DNA of 64,000 bases from Apiosordaria backusii (lineage: Eukaryota > Ascomycota > Sordariomycetes > Sordariales > Lasiosphaeriaceae). Below, piece after piece: positions 31,723-42,848 of the stretch. Numbering within the stretch: the stretch's first letter is position 1; each line of letters begins with the position of its first letter. The stretch is from assembly GCA_030549205.1 (NCBI GenBank), contig JAUKTV010000003.1:3255449-3319448 (forward strand), in the 5' to 3' direction. Position numbers and translations under genes: made by a program. Under the pieces are notes generated by a model that worked only from the letters and a program-made list of their open reading frames with translations, did not search any database and was not told where the DNA came from.

Positions 31723-33174
31723 GATTATGCTTTGCCGTGGAGGTGAGCCGGGTTGGGCGGGATCGACTTGGAGCTGGAGGTAAAGCGCGTGGCAATTGGA
31801 AGCGTCGGGCTCGGTCCTTTTATAGCAGTGACTCTTCCTTCTTCCTACAAGATGTTCTTTCCTTAGGCGTCAACCCTGTCCCATGTCTCGCATCCTTCCT
31901 CCTTTTCGAGACATGCTGTGCTAGGTTCTCGGCAGTGGCCCCTTCTCCCATCAGACAGACGGGATGTTGGACATGTCGCCATAGACTCCAGGCCCGTCCT
32001 ATCGATTTTGCGCTGCAACTTGAGCTTACGTCTCCTTCCTGTTTAGGGAGGTTGTATCGAGAATACTAAGATAAGTTGGTTTATGTCCAGGGTTTTGGGA
32101 TTTGCAATTGGCGTTTGTCTATTGCATCATGGCAGTCAGTGGACAAAAGTCAGCAACGACACTTGGGGACCAAAACATCAGTTCAGATGCCTCGCAGGAA
32201 CTGAATTCCCAGTACCAGGAATGGGCGAATGCCGCAATTATTACAGGGCGACAAGCCAAGCGTTCGATATTGTTATTCGGGATTGAGAATACTTGGCGGC
32301 GGAAACTGTTATCGATGATGCAGGCACCAGCAGAGGTGGTAGGAGCGGGGACGTTCTAACCTCCTTCCACATCGGGCTGGGCTCTATCCTGGAGAGATCC
32401 CGAGGCCCAACCTCAACGCAGATCATCTCATTCCCAGCCTCAAACCAACAACTCAATTTGGTTTTCTCCGGTACTTCATGCTGACCGGAATCATCGGACT
32501 TTTTCCCATGGCTGATGGTTTTGCGAGTCAATACATATATCCCGATCCGACCCACTCAGAGCACAGGCCTTGGTGACCGCAACAGAGCCATCACGTCGAT
32601 CACGACATCCTTTGTCCGTGTGAGGCAGCATTAGCGTCCCAGCATCACCATGTCTCCGACATTTCTATTCGACAAAACCATGATGTTGCCTTCCTAACAA
32701 AGCTTGTCGTTTTTATGCTTCCAAGTTCTAGGCCTTGGTTTGTTGTTCAGGCAAATGACAGTTCTAACGTGCTTTTATCCTCGCACTCGGATGCAAGCTT
32801 GTGGCGCACAGAGCCAAAACAACAGCACCTGCTTTTTTAGGTTCAGTAAAGCCCAGATGAGACTAACAAAGTCTGTTGAGCTACATGAGGTATCACCAGT
32901 TTCTCGTATTCACTACGGATATTGTCAGTAAAAGTAACTAGGCCAGGGTCTTGTCGTACCAACGGTTGTGTTTCAATGCGGCAGGCCGTTGTTAGGAAAC
33001 ATTTGGAGAGGCAGGGGAGCGTAACACACATGAGGTATCTAGGTACGCAGACATTCCAGGTTGTCATTCTGTGTTTCTATAGGTAGTCGCCACCACTGTA
33101 TTTGACCAAACAGCAACAAACTATCCTTTCCATCATTAATCAATCTCTATCGCCGAAGCTACCTCAACAGATAA
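31723..33174. other. Intergenic, no gene supported
   Basis: This 1.45-kb stretch has several small frames (32083-32359 +, 32241-32555 -, 32704-32931 +), none with a domain, signal or splice logic. It begins with the promoter of the choice-of-anchor-B-like gene. Confidence 0.5.
31818..31824 (-). promoter_or_regulatory. Likely TATA box of the choice-of-anchor-B-like gene
   Basis: On the minus strand this reads TATAAAA, 96 bp upstream of the ATG at 31722. The call rests on motif and spacing only. Confidence 0.5.
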
Positions 33175-34934
33175 TCAAAAGGCAGAGCCGCCGCCCGCAA
33201 GAGCAGTCAAATTCTTGTTGCCCGTCAAGATGATCGGTTTTTCTTTGGGCAAGGCATCAATAACCGAATCTGGCAAGTGCAAATGATCCTTGACCACTTG
33301 CTTCGGCGTCAAAGCAAGCCATTGAGCAACGCTGATATCGCTGAACTTGGGAGCTTGCAACACCTCGAGGAAAATGAGATCCTCGGTGCCGGTATTCTCG
33401 ATGTAGTGTCCAGCAGCGGCAGGGACATAACCTACTCCGCCCGCCGTGAAGTCAAAGGTCCGTGACGCGGCAGGGGCACCGTACACTGTTATTCTACCTG
33501 AGCCTTGAAGAAAGAAGTTCCACTCGTCCGACGTCGTGTCTTGCGTGTCGTCAATGTCAGCAACCTTGGCGTGAAACCTCTGGAAACTTTGAAAGGAATA
33601 GGGCAACATACGCCAATGGATCTCTCGCAACGCGCCCGGCTGCACAACCACCAGCGCAGCCGAAAACATCTTTGCCACTGGGAACGTCGCCGGGTCGAGA
33701 ATCTTGACGCTTCCTCCTGGAACTTCAAACGGCTTCTGCTGTGACCAGTGATAAGTAAACGAGCCGTTCCCTTGGATGCTTCCTGCGGAACTCGTGATGT
33801 TTTGTTCTGAGATATTTTTGGGTGCCGGCGTGCCGTTGAAAATATACAGTTGGTCCTTGGGAATGTCCTTGAAAGCATCGACGCCAGCACGCAGGTCCTT
33901 GCTAAGAACCTCGATAGGATTGCGCAAGAAGAGCTCAGAAACCAAAAATGTGCCATCCTCGGTAAAGTCGCCCTGGTCAAAGACAAGCAAGAACTCGGCA
34001 CCTTGTTCAAAGGCTTGGATAGAATGCGGGATGCCAGCGGGGAAGAACCAGACATCGCCGGCGCAAATGTCGTCGACAAAAGAACGGCCTTCATCATCCA
34101 CCAGCGCCACTCGGACACTATTACCGCCTTGTTAGTTCCATCTTGACGGGTCAACCGGCGGGGAGCGATTCTGACATACCATCCCTTCAACATCAAAGCC
34201 CATTCGTTTGCGGTATGCCAATGCAACTCTCTGTATGCATTGGGCGCAAGGCGCATATCCACTCCGGCCATATCTTTCGCCGCAGGCAACACGGCTGTGT
34301 TTTGCTGTCTTGCCCAGCCAGAGTTCTTACCAGTACCTGCCCGATTATGAGACAGACCCATTGGCCACATCAGATTAGGCATGTCACCCGCATCTGTGCC
34401 CGGAGGGGCGAACAGGTCCGGATTCAGCTTCTCATAATCAAAGGTCCCTTGCCTTCTGTCAGCTCCACGAGCGTTGGTTTGGGAGAGTGGATTGAGGCGT
34501 ACTTGGGCCGGGATCAGTAGCCCCATTTTCACCCCTAATCGGTTGAGGGGGGTTGGCGCTGTTAAAATCGAGATACAAACCCAACTTGGCGTCCGCCCCT
34601 TGGCCATTGACAAATTCAGGATCAGGAACGAGGGCCGAGTCCGACTTGTCCGGGTCAGGCAAGGGGGCGTTGCCTCCCAAGAGACTGGAGTCGCCGCGGA
34701 GTGAGCCGCTAGACGCGGTCACGGTGGGCGTCGGCGGCTTTACTCCGCCAACTGGGCCATCATTTTCTCCATAATCCCCTATTCTGTCGTCATCGTCAGA
34801 GGTGATGCCGGAGATTATAAACATAACCGCGCCTCGGTAGAGGAGTTTGTGGCTATCATGACGTACTGAGGATACGGTAGGGCTATAGTCCTAGCCACTG
34901 CAAATGCAAGGGTTACTCCGAGATAATGACGCAT
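33175..34934 (-). CDS. Oxalate decarboxylase, bicupin
   Basis: There are five exons: 34934-34867, 34783-34503, 34447-34180, 34117-33612 and 33539-33175. Introns are 83, 55, 62 and 72 nt. The product has 495 residues. The short first exon gives a secretion signal (MRHYLGVTLAFAVARTIALP). Junctions rebuild DPGP|RTFDYEKLNPDLF, LKG|CVRVALVDDEG and EIHW|HTTSDEWNFFLQG. The two Mn sites are His192, His194, Glu198, His237 (RELHWHTANEW, GIPHSIQ) and His373, His375, Glu380, His419 (REIHWHTTSDEW, GHYIEN). A lid-like stretch with Glu (FTEDGTFLVSE) lies between the cupins. It converts oxalate to formate and CO2 and is likely extracellular. The last intron is a multiple of three without a stop and splits the second HWH motif. 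Confidence 0.93.
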
Positions 34935-35831
34935 GGTGGGCGAGGTTTCGGAGTGTTTGTGTGCTTGCGTGAAGAGGAGCCAAGAGGTTCGAAATGAGCA
35001 CCTCTTATACTGAGATCAGACACACTACCGGTTCAACACCTTTACTCATACGAGAGCCTCTGCCCCCATGAAACGGCTGCAACAAACCCATTCGAGGGAA
35101 CTTCCCGAACCGGTGAGCGGATTTGGTTCGGAGTTACGGTCAACGTCATATGGTCGTGATCGGTCTTGCAGCAGCCACAAGCTGTCGCTCAGTCAGTCTC
35201 TTTGGTGGTTGTTGTGGTTCGTGGCACATCAAACTGCGTTCGTCGTATAGAGCGGTATGGGGTGTGTAAGCAACCCGCTTGGTCCGGAATCGAAAGATGA
35301 AGGCTGGGAAACACACTCAAACAAATTGCCTTAATACCCTTCCCTATCTCGAGAAGGTCTTCATCGATATTGATGACTTGCACATGCCGCGCCGCATGAC
35401 GTAAGGCGTGGTCTCCAAGTGACCTCGCGCTAACAAGCATTCGAAGCCTAGAGTGTAGAAACAGACAATTGTCGATAGACTGGAGGCGCACCTGACGAAT
35501 GTTTTCGGCAAGATGTCCTGGTTGAGAAAAGTCGACTTGGGGACAACGATAACATGGCGATGAGGGTCAGTCGCCGAGAAGCCGAGGGCTTCTGAGTGGC
35601 AGTCTGGGATACTTATCGGACAGCGGTGGAGAGTCGGTGACTTGAGAAATCAGAGTGAGATCACGCTATCAAAATACACCGAACGCACGGGCCATATCTC
35701 AGCTCTTATCGGCTGAAAATTTGTAACCGATTGAGTGCGATTGCGTGAGAACCTCAATGACCACCTATTTTACGAAGCGTGTTTGCGGCTAAGACGTCAC
35801 CCGCTCGTGATCTCACCAGAACCGTCCCAAA
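34935..35831. other. Intergenic, divergent promoter region
   Basis: This 0.9 kb lies between the divergent oxalate decarboxylase and SET-domain genes. Small frames at 35068-35491 have no features. Nothing else is seen. Confidence 0.55.
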
Positions 35832-37384
35832 ATGGAGGTAGATAGCGACGTGGATTCCAGGTTTCTGGAGGGAACACGTCATTTTCTTGACTGGTTTCAG
35901 TTGCTGCCAGGAGCAACCTTTCACAAGGACATTGCGATTGAGGATTTAAGAAGTCGAAATGCAGGGCGGGGCATCGGTACGTTGCGATTGAAGTTCTGTC
36001 GCTTCAAGCAATTTGCAGTTATTGACAAAGTAGATGAACAGTCGCCCAAGCCGACATTGCAGCCGACACAGTTCTTTTCACCATACCCCGCAGCAGCATC
36101 CTTTGCGCAGCCACTTCCCCCCTGAAAGACAAAATTCCCGACATCTTTGACCTTGACAATGACAATGGAGATGAGTCCGAAGATGAAGCCGAAAGTAGCA
36201 ACCAGAACTCGTGGACCCTGCTCATCCTCATTCTCATCTACGAGCACCTTCAAGGGCCTTCTTCTCCGTGGAAGCCCTACCTCGATGTCCTCCCCTCCAC
36301 TTTCAACACCCCCATGTTCTGGACACCCACTCAGCTCTCCTTCCTTCAAGCCTCCGCCATCACGTCCAAGATTGGTCAGGCCGACGCTGACAAGATGATC
36401 GCATCCAAGATCCTTCCTGTCATCCGCTCCCACCCCGAAATCTTCTTCCCCTCGTCAGCCACGCCCCTCTCCGACGACCAGCTCATCCAGCTGGCGCACC
36501 GCATGGGCTCCACCATCATGTCCTACGCCTTTGACCTCGAACAGGACATGGAGATTCCCGAACAGTTGGAGAACGACGACGAGTGGGAGGAGGACCGCGA
36601 GGGCAAAACCATGCTGGGAATGGTTCCCATGGCAGACATTTTAAACGCCGACGCCGAGTTTAACACACATATTAACCACACCGAGGATGCCCTCACTGCT
36701 GTCTCTCTCCGGCCCATCAAAAAAGGGGACGAGATTCTCAACTTTTACGGCCCGTTATCCAGTGCTGAGCTGCTCCGACGGTATGGATATGTGACGGAGA
36801 AACACACCAGGTGGGACGTGGTTGAGCTTTCTTGGGGTCTCATTTCGTCTGTGCTGCAGTCAAAACTTCGAGCACGGTCAGAAGTTTGGGAGAAAGTCTC
36901 CACGTTGGTGCAGCAGAATGAGGACTTTGAGGAGGCGTTTGTTCTGGAACGCCAAAGCCCAGATCCTTCTTCCACCGGGCTATTAGAGGACCCGGCGGAA
37001 TTTACCTCCCTCCCAGACGAGCTCGGTGAGCAATTTAAACTTTGTTTAAAAGCCTGCAAAAAGATTACCGAGAGCAAAAATGATATTGCCGTACGCGCAT
37101 TGAACGACAAAGACTGGAGGAAAAAGTTGTATCTGGAAACCACCTTGGAGGCAGTGATGCAGAGAGAAAAGGAATACGGCACGACACTTGAACAAGATGA
37201 CCAGCTTCTCAGTTCTGGATTGCCAGACGAAAGAGAAAAGATGGCTGTGTGGGTGCGGCGTGGAGAAAAGCAGATTCTGAGAGAAGCACAAACGTGGATC
37301 AGCACGCAGCTGGAGGAGTTGAGGAACAAACCCGCCGAACAGCCAGAAGACGAAGGGAGGGCAACAAAGAGGAGGAAGATGTAA
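35832..37384 (+). CDS. RKM4: SET-domain ribosomal lysine N-methyltransferase (RKM4-like)
   Basis: Exons are 35832-35976 and 36042-37384, joined in phase 1 (GRGIG|VAQADIAADTVLFTIPRSS) across a 65-nt intron. The product has 495 residues. An N-terminal FLDWFQLLPGATFH leads into the split SET domain: RGIGVAQADI, TVLFTIPRSS, and then a long helical insertion. After the insertion come MVPMADILNADAEFNTH, AVSLRPIKKGDEILNFYGPLSSAELLRRYGYV, carrying the Asn-x-x-x-x-x-x-H-like cofactor block and the catalytic Tyr of NFYG. The C-terminal half is the helical Rubisco-LSMT-like substrate-binding domain. A basic tail (ATKRRKM) may be a nuclear signal. By similarity it methylates a lysine on a 60S ribosomal protein. 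The symbol is by family resemblance. Confidence 0.85.
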
Positions 37385-37563
37385 CTGTGTGGCAAACTAA
37401 TAGACAATTAATTAAGGCGATGCCTCCATGACAAGCTACATCCAGTTGGTATTATCTCGGGATGAATCAACCAGACCGAAAGAAAAGGCGCCAACGTGTT
37501 TTTTATGAGAGCCAGCCTCAAACGCCAACACATTGCAAGACTACCGGCAATTTTCCACCATAT

Positions 37564-39309
37564 TTATACCTCTTCCTTTGGCTTCTTTCTTATCAAGCCA
37601 GCATCGAGGACAGTCACTGGTTTTGGCGCGCCCCCGTTTGAGTCCACCATGCTTTGTCCTGCTTCCTGCGATGAGCCTTTCCTGCGTACCAAGCCCGTCA
37701 GGTTCGCCACAGCACCTCCCTCCTTGCCACTGCTCACGCTCCCAAAGAGGTTTGCTTGTGTCCTGGCCTTGCCGAGAACCGACGCACCCCATTCGTCGGC
37801 GCCAACGCCGGTCTGGCTGATCCAGCGCCGAGAACTTCCCGTCGCCTTGTCGAGCGTTGAAAAGTCCAGATGTAACAGCAGCTCAATATATCTCTTGTAT
37901 TCCGATTCGCTGACCACCTTGTCACCCCGTCCTTCCGCGGGCCAGTAATAATATTTTGTTGCCGTCGGTCGGTCGAGTAGGTAGTTGCGGAGCTGTCGCT
38001 TCACCTTGGGCGGTCGGGAAATGATGGGTCCCGTCAGCCTCTTTTTCTTCTTTTTCTTCTCCTTCTTGTATGGCCTCTTGGAGCGATTCAGTTGCGGAGT
38101 TGTCGGTGTGGCGGGGTCAACGTCTTGCTTCAGTGGGCTGCATTTGCTTGAGCGGGGGGTCTGGGCGAGAATGTCGACGCGCCGACGGGGAGGGGTGGAC
38201 GGAGGGTTTTGGGACGAGAACGGCGTGTCAAACGATGATGCGGGCGCGATAGCCTTCGGCGGGGCGGTATTATTCTTCTTCTTCGAGTCAAACACTAGCC
38301 AAATAAAACCCGTGAGCCGTCCGCTCGAACACTCCTGGCGAAACGACATCATCTCCCAAAACTGATCCAAGTTCTTGACGCTTGCCCATTTCCACATGCC
38401 CTGCTTGCGTTTGGAGACCTCTTCGTCAAGCTCGTCGCGAAATCGGGATTTGGGATCGTCTGGGTAGCGCGGGATCAGGCAGCGCGGCGGCACCCAGTCA
38501 AACTCGTCGACGTAATGTGATATCTTCTCCAGTGGGTGACCAATGACCCAGTTGTTCGCGCTCGTAGCTGTCCGTGGAACGAATGCTCTCATGTCGGCTT
38601 CTTCCAGCCCTGGGACGAGAAGGTACCCTTTCGGGGTTCCCCATGCCTCCCTCCTCAGCCCCTCCATCAGCGGGTTGAGGACCCTGCACCACCACTTGAC
38701 CAGCCCCCGGTCGTCGAGGATGTGCTTGCCGTCATTTTGCACGCTGCCGGGAAAGAGATATTGCGATTGGGCGCGAGCAAACAGGTTCACGATGGTCTGT
38801 GTATTCTTGCGTCGCCGATGTTCGATCAGGTAGGCGAGAAAGGTGGCGGTGACTTCGCGGATGGGGGAGGGCGTGCCCTTGGGAAGCTTCAGCCGATGCA
38901 GGTAGCCAGTCGAGTCCGCCTTGCCAACAAAGAGCGTGGTCGAGTAGGCAGTGGTAAAGATGAAGATCTCGACGGCAAAGACAAGCACCTGGGCCCTGGG
39001 CTCGGCGGCCTTCGCCTCGTCTGCACCAGGGGAGGCGCGCTTCAGCGAGGGAGGCGCGCCGTGGTCGCGGTCGACAGAAACAGCCAAAAAGTGACATTCG
39101 CCAAATGTCTTGTCTGGCCGCTCGTCTGGTGGGGCCGAACAGAGAGCTTCGGTCTTGGTCGGGGGTGTTGAGAGGTGGTAGATGGCGAACTTGTAGCCCT
39201 GGGGTAACACAGCCGCGAGTCGATCGCGAAGGGTGTCGGAGCTGGCTGGGGTCGGTGCCGTGCTTTTAAAGGTACGCTTCAAGGCTGAGGATGCTGTGGA
39301 GGATGACAT
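37564..39309 (-). CDS. RTT109: Histone H3K56 acetyltransferase Rtt109
   Basis: This is an intronless protein of 581 residues from the Met at 39309 (MSSSTASSALKRTFKST); an upstream Met at 39366 would add 19. Fungal Rtt109 features are clear: the N-terminal LRDRLAAVLPQGYKFAIYHLSTPP, VEIFIFTTAYSTTLFVGKADSTGY, EVTATFLAYLIEHRRRKNTQTIVNLFARAQSQYLFPGS, LDDRGLVKWWCRVLNPLM, KGYLLVPGLEEADMRAF, and SFRQECSSGRLTGFIWLVF. It acetylates newly made histone H3 with the chaperones Asf1 and Vps75, supporting nucleosome assembly and genome stability. The C-terminal region is low-complexity and basic, with a lysine run near KKEKKKKKK, typical of a nuclear protein. It converges on the RKM4-like gene, with 179 bp between stops. 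Confidence 0.92.
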   Translation of the reverse strand: MSSSTASSALKRTFKSTAPTPASSDTLRDRLAAVLPQGYKFAIYHLSTPPTKTEALCSAPPDERPDKTFGECHFLAVSVDRDHGAPPSLKRASPGADEAKAAEPRAQVLVFAVEIFIFTTAYSTTLFVGKADSTGYLHRLKLPKGTPSPIREVTATFLAYLIEHRRRKNTQTIVNLFARAQSQYLFPGSVQNDGKHILDDRGLVKWWCRVLNPLMEGLRREAWGTPKGYLLVPGLEEADMRAFVPRTATSANNWVIGHPLEKISHYVDEFDWVPPRCLIPRYPDDPKSRFRDELDEEVSKRKQGMWKWASVKNLDQFWEMMSFRQECSSGRLTGFIWLVFDSKKKNNTAPPKAIAPASSFDTPFSSQNPPSTPPRRRVDILAQTPRSSKCSPLKQDVDPATPTTPQLNRSKRPYKKEKKKKKKRLTGPIISRPPKVKRQLRNYLLDRPTATKYYYWPAEGRGDKVVSESEYKRYIELLLHLDFSTLDKATGSSRRWISQTGVGADEWGASVLGKARTQANLFGSVSSGKEGGAVANLTGLVRRKGSSQEAGQSMVDSNGGAPKPVTVLDAGLIRKKPKEEV

Positions 39310-39761
39310 CGCAGCAATTGATGCCCTGGGAGATAGCGAGACTTGGATAAGTTTCCCAGGTTCCATGCATCAGTGCCGCGACAGACTGGATGGAGCCTGG
39401 GGAGAGCTGGATCTGGGCCTGGAGCCAGCTACCTACTGAGCCTGGTCGTGTGGGCTCCTTGTCGTGAACCCGCATTGACCAATGAGACGCGGTTGTCCGC
39501 TCTCACACGTTCAGGGATTACCATGCCGCAGCGGGGCAGTAAACAGTGGGGTCGTCGGGCTGAGCCGGCGCCGAAGTTCAACCGCTTGGCAATCGAAGCT
39601 CCATTGCACTTGGCAGGCAAACCGAGACGGCGGAAAAAAATTACAGCGCAATCGTTGAAGTGCAGTTGCATGTGCCCGGAAGCAGACGGTCGAGGCGACG
39701 ACTTCGAGCTCGCGCAACCTGACGAATCCGTCTCTCCAGACACACCCCAAACAACGATACC
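39310..39761. other. Intergenic, divergent promoter of Rtt109 and mL57
   Basis: This is the shared upstream region of two housekeeping genes. Nothing else is seen. Confidence 0.6.
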
Positions 39762-40718
39762 ATGGCCCTTAATCCCACGCGGTCGGCTTTCTCGTCGGCC
39801 TCCAAGGCACTGGCCAGATGCACCCGGCCCCCACCACAGTCGGTTGCAAGCAGAATGGGCCTATCTGCCCGCCAAATGTCGACAGAAACGACAACGACGA
39901 CAACTGACACCACAACCGACCGCCCACCAGCCTCTGCGACCTCCTCATCCGAACGGCGCCCACGATGGTCCTACACCCCAGAACGAATGAAGGGCCCCGG
40001 CTTCTCCATCAACATTGTCAAGAACCCCGCGCGCAAGATATGGCATGTCAATGAGGACCCAGAGAAGGTCGACGCCGTGTACATCCGGCTACTGGGGAAG
40101 AACGGAGACAGGATGCTGCCAGATGAGATCAAGTGGCTGGCCGTGACACACAAGAGTTTCGACCAAGGAAGGAGAGGCTTCAACACGAGGCTCGCATACT
40201 ATGGTGCGCCGGCCTAATTTGCATCATGGTTCGTTTTACAAAGGAAGACTAACTCCGACTGCCCTGTTAGGTCGTCAGATTCTTGCCCTCGAAACCACAC
40301 GAAGTATTCTTGTGAGCCCGTTCCCTGAGGATGCGCAAGACGTCGACTTCTTTGATGAGCACGACCGCGAGCCGTTCCAGCACCCCGCCCTTGCCAATGT
40401 CGACAAGCTGTACGCCAGACAGCCCCGAGACGTGATAAGCAAAGAAAAGATTGCTAAGCTGGCCGTCGACGTCGGTCTGGTAGAAATCACACGGTGGAAA
40501 CCCAGGATGGTATGGCTTCCCCCCCGAATTTCAAATGGTCAGCTAGCATCAGCTAACATATGAACTCTGTCTCGTAGCCCGAAAATCTGGAATTGTCAGG
40601 TATCGTTCCGGTGCTCAACACTTCTGTGTTGGCCATTGTTGGTGCCATTTCTCTACAGCACGGTGCCGAAGTCGCGCATCGCGTTGTCCGCGAAAGGATA
40701 CTCAAGAGGCTGGCGTAG
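39762..40718 (+). CDS. MRPL15: Mitochondrial large-subunit ribosomal protein mL57 (MrpL15, RNase III-like)
   Basis: There are three exons: 39762-40203, 40271-40509 and 40578-40718. Introns are 67 and 68 nt. Junctions read AYYG|RQILALETTRSIL and KPRM|PENLELSGIVPVL, giving 273 residues. The N-terminus is Ser/Arg/Ala-rich, consistent with a mitochondrial presequence, followed by a Thr-rich linker. The inactive RNase III fold is seen in ERMKGPGFSINIV, EIKWLAVTHKSFDQGRRGFNTRLAYYGRQILAL and SVLAIVGAISLQHGAEVAHRVVRERIL. The acidic catalytic signature of active RNase III is absent, as usual for this ribosomal protein. It acts in the mitochondrial 54S subunit. Confidence 0.9.
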
Positions 40719-40856
40719 AGAGAGCAAGGAATGTGGCGGATAACATTGTGTATAATCTTGTATTATATTTGACAGGGCAGGCGGTCAATATAGAACTGGC
40801 TGGCCAACCTCCCTTCCGGCGGCTTCCAATGAACCCCATCCCAGAACAGGTTCAAG

Positions 40857-41915
40857 TCACCATCCATTCACAAACTGGATCTCGGCCACCTTCATGGGCC
40901 TCTTCCCAACTTTCATCCATCCGTCTCCATCAACAAACTGCCTCCCTCTGCTCATGAGAAAACGGCGGTAGTAATCAGCGTCCACACTTGCTTCCTGCAA
41001 CACGCATGTACCGCCCCTCCACTCGGCGGGCGGCATGCGCTCTGCATACAAAAACAAGACAAACTCATCCAAGTCGGCAAAAATGGTACGTGCAAACGCT
41101 TTTAGCGTGGCTGCCCCCACTGGGTGAGCCCATGGGGCGATGCTCATGGCCAATCTCTTCAAGCCCCTGGTTCTGGCCGCTGTGTTTCTCGGAGGGGGTG
41201 CATCCATCTTGCGAAACCAATCCAACAGTTTGGTCAGGCGGGTGTAGTGGAGATCACCTAGCAAGGCCACCGTGTCGTGCTCGAGGTTGAGGTACAGCAC
41301 ACGGGAGGGGAGCAGGTCGCCAGGCCGTTCCGAGTTCATTTCGGGATCAAGAGGGTGGCGTTGAGCGCTGGGAGCGTAGAGAGGAAGCGTGACATTATAG
41401 TGCTTCAAAGCCGCATAACGGGCTTCTATGGAGACCGAAAGGGCGGCAGGGTTGAAGGAATGAGATTGCCACTTGGGTTGTTCGCGGTGATTGTCGTCGG
41501 CGTAGTGGGTGCGACGGGTGTGAAGGACGACAGTGCGAGGGAGGAAGGAGAAATGCCTTTTTCAACATTAGTTGGTGGTATGAATGGCGATATGAAGGAG
41601 TGAAAAGCCTGACCATATCTTGAGGCGGAGCTCGGCAGGAAGCAGGGGGAAAAGCGGGAAGGTGACCAAAGACGACAATGTTGGCACCGGCTCGGCAGTC
41701 GATGGGCAATCCCCGAGTGTTGATCCGGGCCCCGGTATGACGGCGGTAGTGGAGCACGGCGGGACGGCCAGCTCCGAGACCGTTACTACGACTAAGGGCC
41801 GTGAACCATGAGGCTTGGTCCCGTCTCTCGGCTTTGTGCTGCAAGTAGCCGTTTCGATCTGAAGCTGGCTGACCTGAGATGCAAGCGAACTATCTGTTGA
41901 CGGCAAGAAATCCAT
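40857..41915 (-). CDS. 2EXR-domain protein
   Basis: Exons are 41915-41614 and 41556-40857, joined in phase 2 (LRLKI|WHFSFLPRTVVLHT) across a 57-nt intron (GTCAGG ... AAAAG). The product has 333 residues. After a Ser/Thr/Pro-rich N-terminal 90 residues comes FPLFPLLPAELRLKIWHFSFLPRTVVLHTRR, the 2EXR signature of a Leu-Pro-x-E-[IL]-R-x-x-I-W helix. The family's later block is S-I-E-A-R-Y-A-A-L-K-H-Y. The C-terminal part has LNLEHDTVALLGD and a charged ending. 2EXR proteins are abundant in Sordariomycetes and resemble degenerate F-box proteins; their function is unknown. The intron placement depends on a GTCAGG donor but is strongly supported by the restored motif. Confidence 0.82.
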
Positions 41916-42848
41916 GATGCAGCGTTGGTTGCTTTTATTTCTTGTTAACAAGGCCTTGATTTGGTCATGAACTAACTTTGGCAAGGTAAAGGAGAGGCAA
42001 CTGAATGAATAGAGACGCCGGGGGACAAGGCCCTTTAACACAATGCTGCCGCCGCAGGCAACACCACCCGAGAAGTTGCTTCGGCATACTCCGCGCCTTT
42101 AAGCCTCATCAGTGAATGCATATTCTCCCCCTTCCTGATCTCCAAATCAGGAGGATCGGGCGGTGTGTGAACCTGGAATTGTAACCGATGAGATGAAAAT
42201 GTCAGCAGTTGGGCTGAAGGGTGGGGGAAGCCAAGGGGGCTCCTAATCTGACCACTCGTGTGAGACGGTGCTCCGTGTGAAAATGACATCAGCACGCCCT
42301 TTGGTACTGTCCACATTTTCGGTCTATCTCCAACACCCCGCTTCGTCGGGCTACAGGATTTCCAAGACTTCACAGCCTGTCTTTTAACAAATAAGAGAAT
42401 AGAAGCCCGTCCATTTAAGGCGTTGTGTTGGACGAGTCGGCTTTTCGTATCTTTTGCTTCTATACCTTTATCCATCGGTACCTGTAGGCACCCATACCTA
42501 GCCAGGGAAAATGCTGCGAATTTATAATAAACTGTCATTGCCGTGGATGGTGGCATGGTCACATGTGTCTAGAGCCACCTATAGATAGTTACCTACATAA
42601 CAGCCCGGTGTTGCTGATGGATTAATCGCCCGAGCATAGTCGATTTGTGCTAGGAAAGAGCTTCATGTATTACTGACTCTCTAAAAAGTACAGCCCAAGG
42701 GGAATGAAGTAGGTACGTTATTGAAAGAACAGTCTAACCATCGCAACATAACATGAGAGGCAGTTGGAAAGCTCCTGGCCCACTATTCACTGACCATAGG
42801 CAACTTGCTTACCTTGGTGCCCAGATCCTGGTTCACGACCACCATCCT
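41916..42848. other. Intergenic, no gene supported
   Basis: A 175-codon minus-strand frame (42035-42562) covers much of this region, but it has no domain, signal or codon-like pattern and runs into the leader of the 2EXR gene. Nothing else is seen. Confidence 0.5.

Noticed and set aside
36745..37407. 220-codon minus-strand open frame
   Set aside because: It is antisense to the SET-domain methyltransferase.
38536..39171. 211-codon plus-strand open frame
   Set aside because: It is antisense to Rtt109.
42035..42562. 175-codon minus-strand frame as a gene
   Set aside because: It has no domain, signal or splice support and overlaps the leader of the 2EXR gene. It is probably chance.
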